A DNA stretch of 64,000 nucleotides, from the NCBI RefSeq assembly GCF_932294415.1, contig NC_065539.1, positions 49,061,501-49,125,500 on the forward strand. The letters are read 5' to 3'. The position numbers and the translations under genes were made by a program. A model generated the notes under the pieces. The model did not search any database. It had not been told where the DNA came from and worked only from the letters and a program-made list of their open reading frames with translations. Of this stretch, positions 11,077 to 21,466 are shown piece by piece; positions within the stretch are counted from its first letter, which is position 1; each line of letters starts with the position of its first letter. Source of the stretch: Quercus robur (taxonomy: Eukaryota; Streptophyta; Magnoliopsida; Fagales; Fagaceae).

Positions 11077-13455
11077 TAGTTCTCAATGATTGAGATTGAA
11101 ACTTAAAAAATTAACTTTCAACCTCAAGCCTTAAATTAAAAAAAAAAAATGTTTTAAAAAAAATGACCAATTTGGTCCTTAAACACTAACGCCATGTAAT
11201 TCCGTTTGTTCACTCTAACGCCGTGTAATACCAAGCACAACCAAATGTTTAAAAAAAATGACCAATTTGGTCCTTAAACACTAACGCCGTGTAATTTCGT
11301 TTGTTCACTCTCTCCTAAACAAATTTTCAGCTCATTTATTCATTCCATTTCTTCACTCTCCCTTCTTCACCCAGAACATAAACCCTCTCTCTCATTCATT
11401 CTCAAGCCCAAACCATCCAAAGGATATACATGGCCATGTATTTAAGAAACATTCAAAAAAATCTCACTAAACCAGTGTATCCATTTTCCAAAACCATACA
11501 CAGTTTCATTTGGAAATTTTTTTTACAGAACATTCAAAAAAGAAAAAAACACAAAAATCTCACTACATCAAAAAATTAGACCAAGATCAACCCAATTAAT
11601 TCCAACATCACACAAGACAGTCAAATATGATTAGCTCGACCAACCAATCATCAAACATCACACCTCAAATAGACCCAAATAAATAAATAAATCAATCAAA
11701 ACAAAACTCAGACCCACAACGGCGAGCATTGTGTGACCCAACAACCACCGTTCACCACAACACCACCTATCACTACCTACTCATCCTTCTCAAACCCAAA
11801 CGATTCCAACTGTTAGGACACATGTGATTCACTTGTTAGGAACATATGTTACTATTATATGTAATTGGCTTATCCTTTGACAAACGCACTTTACTTGTAT
11901 TTAGGTAGATTTAGAATATGTCTAAAGACTTCAAGAAACCATGTTTCAAGATCAAGTGTTGAAGCCTTCAAGTCTGTCCAAGAAAACAAGTTGAAAGTGC
12001 AGAGTTACTAAAGCTCGATAGCTAGCATGTGTCGAGGTTTAAGAAGCTGTTTCAGCCTCGTGGCTCAACAGCGAGCTCGACAGATGCTCGACAGCTTCTA
12101 TTTGTCGAGGTTTAAAGAAACAAAAATTATGTTCTGTTTTTCTTGGAATCCATGAATGTGTCTTTGGGCCTTCTTTTCTCCTAACCCTAGACATATAAAA
12201 TGATTGTTTTAAGGGCCGTCAAACAGTTCACAAGTTGCACAAGTATTGAGCAAACTCTGTTCAAGCAAATTGTGACCAGAGACGAAATTCTTACTCTAGT
12301 TCATCTCTTTTTCTTGAAGAAGTTGCTATATATGTGCACCGTAGGGTTTTGTGACCAATCATCTTCTTGATCTTCATCGTATGGATGAACTGAAGAACTT
12401 TGCAGCCAACAACCTTCTTAGTTGGTAATTAAAGTCGCGTACTGGGATCCGCACAATTGGTTAGTCACGTACTTGGGAGCCGTGCATCGAAAGGGGAAAC
12501 TGTCACTATAGAACAAGTCCAATTGGGTATTGGGGTAAGGGTTCAACTGTAAGTTGGTAAGGTACTTGGGATTCCTTTACTTGTAACCGCTTGTTGTGAT
12601 AATAGTGGAATTTCGGGAGTGGTGACCTGAAAATCACCCGGTGGGGTTTTTGCCGTTAGGTTTTCCCCATTTGTAAACAAATCACCGTATTATTTATTTT
12701 CCGTTGCATAATTAGTTTATTGGTGATTTGTTTGTGCTACCACGCGCTTTGCATGTTAATTCGATTAATTAATAAACTTAGCTAATTAATCAATTAATTC
12801 ATCACAAAGGGTCAATTCGTTTTTGGCTTATCACCAACCATCCAACATCACATGATTCACACCTCAAACCCAAACAAACCCAAATCAATTTTTTTTTAAG
12901 AAAAAAACTCATACCCATGATGGAAAGTTACATTGGACAGTGACCTTATAACTACCAACCACCATGCATCACACCCAGAAACCACCATCCACCATCTTCC
13001 TAGATCGCGATCCAACCATCATCCTCTTAGATCCAGATCTAGCCTCACAGATTTAAACAACGACGTATGGCATGAGTTTTGAGGGTTAGCCGGCTCTGAA
13101 ACCGTTTCGGTGGCAATGGTCTAAAACCTTATGGCTTGAGCTTGGGCTTGAGGGAGAGATGGAGATTTTACTAGCGTGAAGGCAAGAAAGAATGTAGAGA
13201 GAGAGAGAGAGAGAGATAAGAACAGGGTAATCTAAAAAATGAAACAAATTAGTTTAATAGACAAAGCACAAACGGTGTTAGTGTTTAAGGACCAAATTGG
13301 TCATTTTAAAAAACCTTTGGATGTGTTTGGTATTGTTCCAAACCCTCGGGGTAGGTTATTGTAATTTACCCAATTTTTAATTAAGAAGCTGAGAAATTGA
13401 AATTTAATTTTTTAACTCTCAATTTTAGCCAATTGAGATAGTATTGCGCCCCACC
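11077..13455. mobile_element. Mutator-like (long terminal inverted repeat) element
   Basis: Left end GGGGTGTAATAGTTCTCAAT is the inverse of the right end near 13430-13455. Terminal repeats extend about 200 bp and include GACCAATTTGGTCCTTAAAC (left near 11165 and again 11260; right inverse near 13285-13305). Part of the left repeat is duplicated in tandem. No transposase frame. The interior carries the solo LTR 11811-12833 and CA-rich low-complexity DNA. No convincing target duplication was found, so the class is inferred from repeat length. Confidence 0.6.
11811..12833. mobile_element. Solo LTR nested in the Mutator-like element
   Basis: Begins TGTTAGGACA, ends GGCTTATCA, and is bordered by the perfect 5-bp target duplication CCAAC (11806-11810 and 12834-12838). 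It holds a TATA-like ACATATAAAATG. Same family as 4584-5591. No internal region remains, so it most likely formed by LTR-LTR recombination. Younger-looking than its relative because its target repeats are intact. Confidence 0.9.
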
Positions 13456-14707
13456 CATAAAAACCAGTGCATTGAATCAACTAACAAAAACAGCAAAAAT
13501 TCTTTGAGTTTTGAGAGAATGTTGAAAATTTTGTATTATAACCTTTCTTATAACTTTTGAGAGCTCTGTTCTTGATGCCTTTGTTTGGTTTGATTTAGAA
13601 GTCATTTATGTCAAAAGCACAAACCTGGGTGGTTGAGCTTGAGAATCACACATTTAGTTTTAGCTTCATTTACTTTAGAAAAGAAAGTACTCTCTATTTT
13701 CCAGTTGACGCAAATTCTTACACAACATGGCAGAAGATTTGGACTCGATAATTGGAGGCTAATTTCGATCGGTCTTTGTTTTTGTTTTTTTTTTTTGGAG
13801 AGTTGCTGGGCTAACTAGAACCCACAATTTTGATTGCTCTTTAATTGGATTAATTAGAATTAATTTCACTTTAGTTTTGGTCAACGTTGGGTTTGGATTT
13901 CGTGAATTGAAATAGGCTTTTTTGTGAGATTTTGGAGGCCTTCGTTCTAAGTGTGATATGGTTTCATGGGTTCACCATAAATTTAGGGAATGAAACGGGT
14001 TTGTGTGATTTCTTGACTTGTAGTGAGGGTTGGTTTTGGATTATTGAATTGAAGAGGTTATTTATCCAGATATGCTAACTAATACTTTGTGTAGATTGTG
14101 TAATTTCCTCCTCATAAAGTAATGCATTCAAAAGTCCCATGATGTTTATGATTTTTTCTTTTTCTTTTTTTTTTTAGAAAATGTGTGTATGACTTAATTT
14201 GATGTAGCTAATTGTTTCTCTTGTGGCTTGACTTATTGTATGTGCCTCATGATTGTTTCCGTCGAGAAAGAATTATGTTCACTTGTAATTAAGACAAGTT
14301 TCTATTTATCTTACTCTCTTTATATATTGCTACACATCTTCATGTGACATTTCTTAATATATTAATTTTCACATTGACAAATATATATTCATTTAGTCTT
14401 GCTAAATATATTTTTTAGCATTGCTAAACATATTTCTTGACTTCTTCCATATGCTTCATAGCTTCAATTACTTGAATATGAGAAAATCATATTTCCCTTT
14501 TGTATTTTCTGTCACTCATTACACTGATCAAGTCTGGCTCAATAGTATAGGCAAATGAGGTGTTCGCCTAAGGTCCCTAAGTAGAAAAAAGACCTCCAAA
14601 TTTTAACCAATATAATTATTTCTTTCATTGTAATAGTATTAATTAAGCTGAAATATTATTTAATGAATAGAATATCAATTTTTTATCAAATGAAAAAAAA
14701 AAAAAAA

Positions 14708-14887
14708 GGATAAATGCTACATCCACAACATTTTCACAACACTTTCATAACAAATCTTAAGTAGTAAGTTGTTACTGACTATTACTGGTAAGCAAAAAAA
14801 ATAATAATAATAATCAGTGGTAAGTTCAAATTAAAACTAGTAAAAACATAACATCTAGGATTTGAATATTGTGGATGTAGCACTTCT
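14708..14887. mobile_element. MITE with TGCTACATCCACAA ends
   Basis: The left end AAATGCTACATCCACAA is mirrored at the right end (TTGTGGATGTAGCACTT). Length about 180 bp, no coding. Superfamily not assigned. Confidence 0.5.
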
Positions 14888-14993
14888 AAAAATAAATAAA
14901 TAAAAAATTTCACAATATTTGAGTTAGTAAGCTTTTGCATTATGCTAGTTGGTTCACCACATTCTGCCATTTTTTTTAGGGCTTTTATATGTT

Positions 14994-15126
14994 TATATTA
15001 TACTTGCAATGTTAATTTCTATTGTAGACACATAAAAAAAATGGCAAATATTGTACACATTTGCAAACAACATTTTTTACTTTTCATGTGTCTAAAATGT
15101 AAATTTATATTGCAAGTACAATATAA
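14994..15126. mobile_element. Fold-back MITE
   Basis: TTATATTATACTTGCAAT at the left is inverted at the right (ATTGCAAGTACAATATAA), with further pairing of TAGACACAT and ATGTGTCTA inside. About 130 bp, AT-rich. Confidence 0.5.
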
Positions 15127-17313
15127 CCTTTTTTTCTTTTTTTTAATGTGAAATATGTTTCATTCTATTAAAGAAAAATTTGGATACAACAAGTCAACAA
15201 AGAAAAGACCGTAGAAATAAAAGAATAACAATGAAAATATATCATAGTTAATTTTGTGGATGCTAGTTCTTTTTCTTTTCTTTTCTTTTTAAATAAATGC
15301 ATTATTCCTATTATATTAATACCAATTAAAAAATATATAAGTGTTAGTAGAACAAGATAGCAAAAATTTAATAAGTAATTTAATTTGTATCTAAAAAAAC
15401 ATGACAATAAATTTTAAGTAATATTTTAATTGTTTTTTAAAAGTCATATTTAAATATATAAATGTCTCAATTTAGTTTTCGCTTTAGGCCCCTAAATGTA
15501 TCAAATCACTCTGGATTACATTATCTTTTTGTTTATCTTTTTGCCATCCCCGTCCAACTAACTTGTTCAAATGATGCAGTGGTACATTAGGTTTTATTTT
15601 ATTTTTTATATATTAATATTTTAAAGTGATGAATTAAAGTTTTTATTTAATATTTATATAAAAATATAAGAAAAATTATGATATTCTGTATGAGCCCGAA
15701 AGAAAAAAAAAATTAACATTTTTAGAAACACAATCCAACACTAAAATACAAACAATCTAATGAGCCACAAAGATTGTCAAAGCACGTGATCATATATATG
15801 CGTCAACGAAACGAAGTCTATGGAGGGCTAAGGTAAAGGACAAAGAAAATAAACACACTGAGAAAATTAAGCATTCTCTTGAAAAGTACAAACATGCCTA
15901 TGAATGAGATTATGCAAGAGTGTGGAAGAAAGCTTTCTTGGCAAAGGTAAAAAAAAAAACTGAAACAAAGGCTAGACATATATACCTCTAGCACCAACAC
16001 CAACTTTTTTTTTTTAGTTTGAAGCTGAACTGCATGAGTAGCTAGGTTTTCCTGGTGGAACTTAGTTAGGTTATAATCAATCAAGACCATCTAACTACCA
16101 CGGAAAATAACCTTTCTTGTTCAATTCAAATTTGAATAATGTATTACTTTTTTTTTTTAATCTAAGTCCGTACCGTAATGTACGTACTTTCTACCTTATA
16201 GTAGCTGAACCTTATTGCTAATAGATATATTAGTCTATCATTTTCAGGAAACCCCTCCATGGTTCAAATTCTCTCCACGTTTGTTGACACTATATCTCCA
16301 ACAAGCATGTTGAACATGAGATAAGTATAAATAAAACAAGAAACAGATTTAGAGATGCCACTTTGATGAACTATTTTAGTCATTTCTAGTTATGAGAGAA
16401 AGTAACGTTTATTGAACACAGCGTGCATACGGCACTTGGCGTCTTGGACATGCATTAATTCACCCATTTCTACTGGATAAGAGTTAATGTACTTATTAAC
16501 GTCAAGCACTAAAATAAAACAACATCCTTTTAATAATTGCATGTACGAAGTATATATGGGCCAGAGGCACCTATTTTATACTTTTTTTTTTTTGTCGGTA
16601 TAAAGAAGAAATTTTAGAGGTTTCCCCCACACGCTTTTTCAAAGTATATGCTTAGACAAAGCTTTGAACTGGTTCACCCAAAAAATTAAATATTACAACT
16701 GCATGTTTGGTCAACCAAGATTGATTTAGCTATAGCTAGATAGAGCTCCAAGTGACACTTTTACCACCTGAGTGGTGGGGGTTTAATGTGTGAGGGGTTT
16801 GAACTACTGTTTATAAGTGTAACAGAATAAATTCTAAAAGCTTGGATTGATAGAAAATGTTGTATATAAAATCAATTTGAAAAATATTAACTGAAAAGTA
16901 ACAAAAAAAATTAAATAAAATTTTAATTATTATTCAAAATATAATGTAAATTAAATTCAATTGAAATTGGGAAATAAAAATTTTCCTTCTCAAACAATTA
17001 TACATGCTACACCACATTCACACTTACATGTAATCTATATGTGTAGATACCACATACATACTTTCATCTTGAGAAAATTCTCTCTTACACTCATTTCTCC
17101 ATAGTTTTATACAATATCCATATAATTAATACATTGATCACATATTTTAAAAGTGTGAACGTAAAAAAAATGGATGTGAGATATAAAAGCTCCTTTCAGC
17201 TTTTATATATATATATATCAAATTAACAAGTGTAAGTAACACTATTCTTCTCATCTCATATAAGTGTGTAATCTTAAACTTTACATAGACGTGAATGCGA
17301 TGTAGCATGTATA

Positions 17314-17467
17314 CATAACACAATACTTTTTGCCGCCCATGACCTCACCCTAGGTATTCCCACAAGTAAAGGCAACGCTAGCTACCCAACTCTCTCTTCA
17401 ATTCTAAGCAGACCAAATCATGAAAGCTCTCTCTAGTCTCTATATCAGCTCAATTGCTCTATAAATA
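17314..17467 (+). promoter_or_regulatory. Core promoter of DMP copy 3
   Basis: Conserved with copies 1 and 2. TATA box TATAAATA at 17460-17467, leader TTGCTACTTGCAA shortly after. Confidence 0.65.
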
Positions 17468-17542
17468 CCCCAAAAGTTAGTTGCTACTTGCAACTTCCAT
17501 AACCAAAAAGCAAACACTAGAAACTCACCAAAACATTCCCAA

Positions 17543-18160
17543 ATGGATGCCTCAAAGTCCAAGCAAATCTCTCAGTCGTCTCAGACAACAATCAAAGACA
17601 AAACACTATCAGGGCTAGGCAACCTTATTAGGCTCCTCCCAACTGGTACAGTCTTCTTGTACCAATTCCTCAGCCCTGCCCTATCCAACAATGGCCACTG
17701 CACTACAACCATCTACAAGTACCTCACTGCCATTCTTGTCGCTGTGAGCGGCTTTTCTTGCTTCTTTTCTTCATTCACTGATAGTTACGTTGGAGATGAT
17801 GGGAAAACTCACTATGGGATTGTAACATCGAAGGGCCTTTGGACCTCGGAAGACTCTAAGATCGTGGACTTATCGGCCTATAAGCTTCGGTTTGGGGACT
17901 TTGTTCATGGTCTTTTTGCACTGACTGTGTTTGGGGTTCTAGTGCTTTTGGACCAAAAAACTGTGGGTTGCTTCTATCCGGTGTCTGATTCGTTGGAGAA
18001 GACTTTGCTCAAGGTGCTTCCTCCAGCTGTTGGCGTGGTTTCTAGTGGGCTTTTCATGTTCTTCCCTAACAACCGCCATGGAATTGGATACCCTTCAAGT
18101 ACTGACTCTTCACAGGTTTCCAAGTCTGGTGGTAGCGAAGTATCATTGACGAAAGTCTAA
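17543..18160 (+). CDS. DMP: DUF679 membrane protein (DMP), tandem copy 3
   Basis: A 205-residue intronless DMP, the most regular copy. Head MDASKSKQISQSSQTTIKDK, core GLGNLIRLLPTGTVFLYQ, four predicted membrane spans at about 29-47, 59-77, 118-136 and 156-174, tail SEVSLTKV. It differs from copy 1 at a modest number of residues and shares more with copy 2 (for example KGLWTSEDSK and PPAVGVVSSGLF), so copies 2 and 3 are the youngest pair. The ATG at 17543 follows a conserved leader and TATA box. Substrate or partner unknown. Confidence 0.94.
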   Translation: MDASKSKQISQSSQTTIKDKTLSGLGNLIRLLPTGTVFLYQFLSPALSNNGHCTTTIYKYLTAILVAVSGFSCFFSSFTDSYVGDDGKTHYGIVTSKGLWTSEDSKIVDLSAYKLRFGDFVHGLFALTVFGVLVLLDQKTVGCFYPVSDSLEKTLLKVLPPAVGVVSSGLFMFFPNNRHGIGYPSSTDSSQVSKSGGSEVSLTKV

Positions 18161-18386
18161 GCAAGTTTGAGTGTGGTTTCTTTGGTTTTTTTCTTATTCT
18201 GAATTTGTTGCCTTATATTCATGATTCCCTGTATAAAGGTTACACACGCATACATGTATGTATTTGTTTCCTAGCAAGTTTGAGCATGGTTTCTTTGGTT
18301 TTTCTTATTCTGAGTTTGTTGCCTTGTATTCATGTTTCCCTGTATAAAGGTTACACACAAATATATATGTATGTAGATGTTTGCTA
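18161..18386 (+). repeat. Tandem duplication in the 3' untranslated region of DMP copy 3
   Basis: Two units of 113 bp (18161-18273 and 18274-18386), each starting GCAAGTTTGAG and containing TTCCCTGTATAAAGGTTACA. Copy 1 has a single unit. Confidence 0.85.
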
Positions 18387-18499
18387 GCCCTTGAAGTCAA
18401 GTTGCACTTGTACTTTTATCCCTTCTAACAATGAGTGTTCTGGTTCAATTCGTGAAAGAAATTGGCTCTCAAAAGGGCCTGGAAGAACATTTCCATTTA

Positions 18500-19298
18500 C
18501 AGGGGCTTAGCCAGGAATTTTTTTTTGAGGGCCAAGTTGTGACACTAATATATTTATTAAGACAACCTCCACATACACATATATTTACACACATATATAT
18601 ACACACACTTTTTTATTTGACAAGTTACATATATACACACACCCAACCAAAAAAAAAAAAAAAAAACTTAGTATTTTCAATCAAAATTATTTTTTATGGC
18701 GATCTTTCATAAAATAAAATTCATTTTTTTCATTTTCTTAGAGAAATTCTTAAAAAGTTTCATTTTAAATACAAATTATCAAACTTTATAGTAAAGTAAG
18801 TAAAAAATCTTTCAATTGAACTAATGAAATTTTCAAAAACATGAATGATCCAAAACTTGGAGGAATAAATTAGATTCCAAACATATTTAAAGTTACCTTA
18901 CTCTAACCCATTATATGGCAACTAAAGACACATTTCATGTACAGTTTTAGTAACAAAATTTTTTTAATGAGTCAATGACTTGTTAATCACCACATAACAG
19001 GTTGAAAAAGATAAATTCAAACATGTTTGATACCAAATTTTATCAAATATTTAACAGATATAAGAGCACATTTTACAATAAAAGATAAAATTGCAAAAAA
19101 TAAAGTTATATCTCTATAACTATTAGACCATTTTTTTTTTAAAGTGCATTATTGGACTAATTCAAATATTTGGAGGGGCCAACTCTTATTTTTGTAGACT
19201 AAATTTTGAAAACTTTAAAATAATTGTATATATATTTTAAAATTTTTCAAAATTCATGCCCCCCGACCCCCCCCCCCCTTGTACATACCTCCGCCCTG
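18500..19298. mobile_element. hAT-like non-autonomous element (799 bp) in the 3' flank of DMP copy 3
   Basis: Begins CAGGGGCTTAGCCAGG and ends CCTCCGCCCTG. The 8-bp flanks TCCATTTA and TCCATATA differ at one base. Copy 1 has the empty site near 950-960 (ATTTCCTTATAGTAG), so the insertion is specific to this copy. No transposase. A poly-C run lies near the right end. Confidence 0.8.
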
Positions 19299-19963
19299 TC
19301 CATATAGACGTAAGAACGTAGGATTCATGTTTGATATAGGGAAAAAAAGGTTTGAAATATCACATATGTTTGTACTTCTCTCTCTCTCTCTCCCTCTCTC
19401 TCTCTCTATTTATATACGGTCTCTCTTGGGTTCCAAGTGTAACTTTCATTATAGGTTGGTTTTGATTTTTGTTGGTAGTCATGATCAAATAAGCCGTTAA
19501 TCCAAAGCATGCTTTAGCCTTTAGTCAATTGGCTTGTTATTAGTATTAAAATAAGGGTAGAATAAAAACATATGGAAAACAAGAGAGCCAAAGAGACAAA
19601 AGTGTATGTATGAATAATATTTGTATATTTTTTGTGTGTATCGTTATATAAGGATTGACTTTTTTTTATATATATAAACATATTATGTGTACAGTATAAG
19701 TAATAGGCGTGCAGAACAAATAATAGTACGTTGAGCAACTAAGCCTGTTAGTTAGGCTGATATTAACAAACTAATGTATATATGTATATACTAACAATTA
19801 GATACATGCTGACAACTAGAGATTGATTAATCCATTTATTTTTTAATGTTCATTTACAAAAAGAATCTAGAAGAAAATCAGAGGAATAGAGGATGGTTTC
19901 TTGTAACAATGCCTAATTACTGTGATGTAATGAACTGGGCTATCCAAAACTTGTAAGGCAAAA

Positions 19964-20062
19964 GTTTTAAGGATAATTCTGTGCAAGCTTTGCTTGGGAG
20001 GCAGCAAAGGTGAGTTTTAAGGGTAATTTTGTGCAAGCTTGCTTGGGAGGATGCAAAGGTGT
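19964..20062. repeat. Tandem pair of about 50-bp units
   Basis: GTTTTAAGGATAATTCTGTG and GTTTTAAGGGTAATTTTGTG head two adjacent units that both end near GCAAAGGTG. Confidence 0.75.
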
Positions 20063-20265
20063 GTTAGAATCTATGATGTGTCAGACATGCATGTTAGAAC
20101 TGAGAAAACCTTGTTCAAGCTATCAGATGGGAAGTCAGGGCATGTTTAATGTCTAATAGTGGTTCTAGTAATTCAATTTTAAAATAAAATATTTTGCTAA
20201 AAATTTGGTATATATGCCTTGGCAATGCGGAGAAATAGATTAAGATTCAATATGCAATATCTCTC

Positions 20266-21466
20266 AATCGGTAGAAACTATTTGTATGTCAGACATATTA
20301 TAGGTAATCACCCTCTCATATAAAGGTGAACCCATAAACGTGGAACATTTTCTTTTTTGAAATAATAATTACATATGTTGGATACACTGTATATCATCTC
20401 TAATTAGTGAGCAAATTGATTTTTTTTTTTTTTTTTTTCCAAATAACTCAAAGATAAGAGAAAAAGTTTAATATATGAGAGTCCGAGCTATTGTAGGCCC
20501 AAAAAAAACTATTCTAGGCCGTGTAAATTATGAGGTACGGCCGAACGGCAAGTATTTCAATTTAGGCCCAACCTGGCCCGGTAATGCCTGTTTTCTTGGG
20601 CTAGTTCAAGCTACAAAAGTCAATCCAAAAAGCCATGCATTCCCTACCAGCTAAGTCAACAATGAAAGTCAAAGCAATAAGCAAATTATCTACCTATTGA
20701 TCTTTTTTTTTTTTTTTTTTTTTCCTTTTTTTCTTTTTTTTTTGAGAAGATATTGATCTCATTCTTATTCTTTACTTTTCCCCAAAATATATATATATAT
20801 ATAAACCTTTTTTTTGGGTGAGAATTTGATAATTAAAATGGGAGAGGAGATATTTCAACTCTAAATGTTAATTTTAAAAACATTAAGATATGTCAATTAA
20901 ATTACAAGTCTCTTGGCTCTATATAAATCTTTAGAAAAATTCTAAGAGCACATAAAATAACACAACTTGTGCCACAAATGTCCACGCGACAGATTGTGAA
21001 TGGTGGAGAAAAAGTGATGGGTCCATGTGAAAGTGACAGACAGTCAATCATAGTTTAACACATAAAATAATTGTGGCAATTTATGTAGTACTAGAATTAC
21101 TCAACTCTTTAACGTCTCAATTTTTCTAGATTTAATTTCATTTTTACTCATCTCAAGATTCTCAACACACAAGGAAACTTTAAAAGGTCATAATTTTGAA
21201 ACTGTGCAATATGGCTGAGACTTGGTCCTCAACTAGGAGGCTGGGGGGCTCAGAAGTCTGGGAACCCTTTTTTCTTTTTCTTTTTTTATTTAATAAAAAA
21301 AGGTTAAAATCCCCTCCATGTGAGGGGCAAATCCACGACTCAATTTAAATCACAGCCCATTCACTCAAATTTTCATTCATGCCACAAACAAGCAGTTTGT
21401 AAAATATAATGTAATATATTTACACATACACATACCCATCAAAATGAGACATCACCATATTGAAAT
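20266..21466. other. Intergenic and 3' flank of the EEP gene
   Basis: No gene supported. Long poly-T runs (20418-20439, 20704-20743) and AT-rich DNA; the part next to 21467 is likely the 3' untranslated region of the minus-strand gene. Confidence 0.5.

Larger units (their letters stand above)
13456..15864. other. Intergenic stretch with small inverted-repeat elements
   Basis: No supported gene. AT-rich DNA between the Mutator-like element and duplication arm B. It holds the two short fold-back elements listed at 14708 and 14994. Confidence 0.5.
15865..20265 (+). repeat. Segmental duplication arm B (DMP copy 3 unit)
   Basis: Partner of 6105-11065. It lacks the hAT insert at the matching site and the inversion, so it keeps the ancestral order there, but has its own insert at 18500-19298 and a 3' tandem duplication. 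Apart from the DMP gene no coding region is seen. Confidence 0.85.

Noticed and set aside
20935-21100. Possible MITE around AACACAACTTGTGCCACAA and its loose inverse
   Set aside because: The ends do not pair well enough and no target duplication was found.
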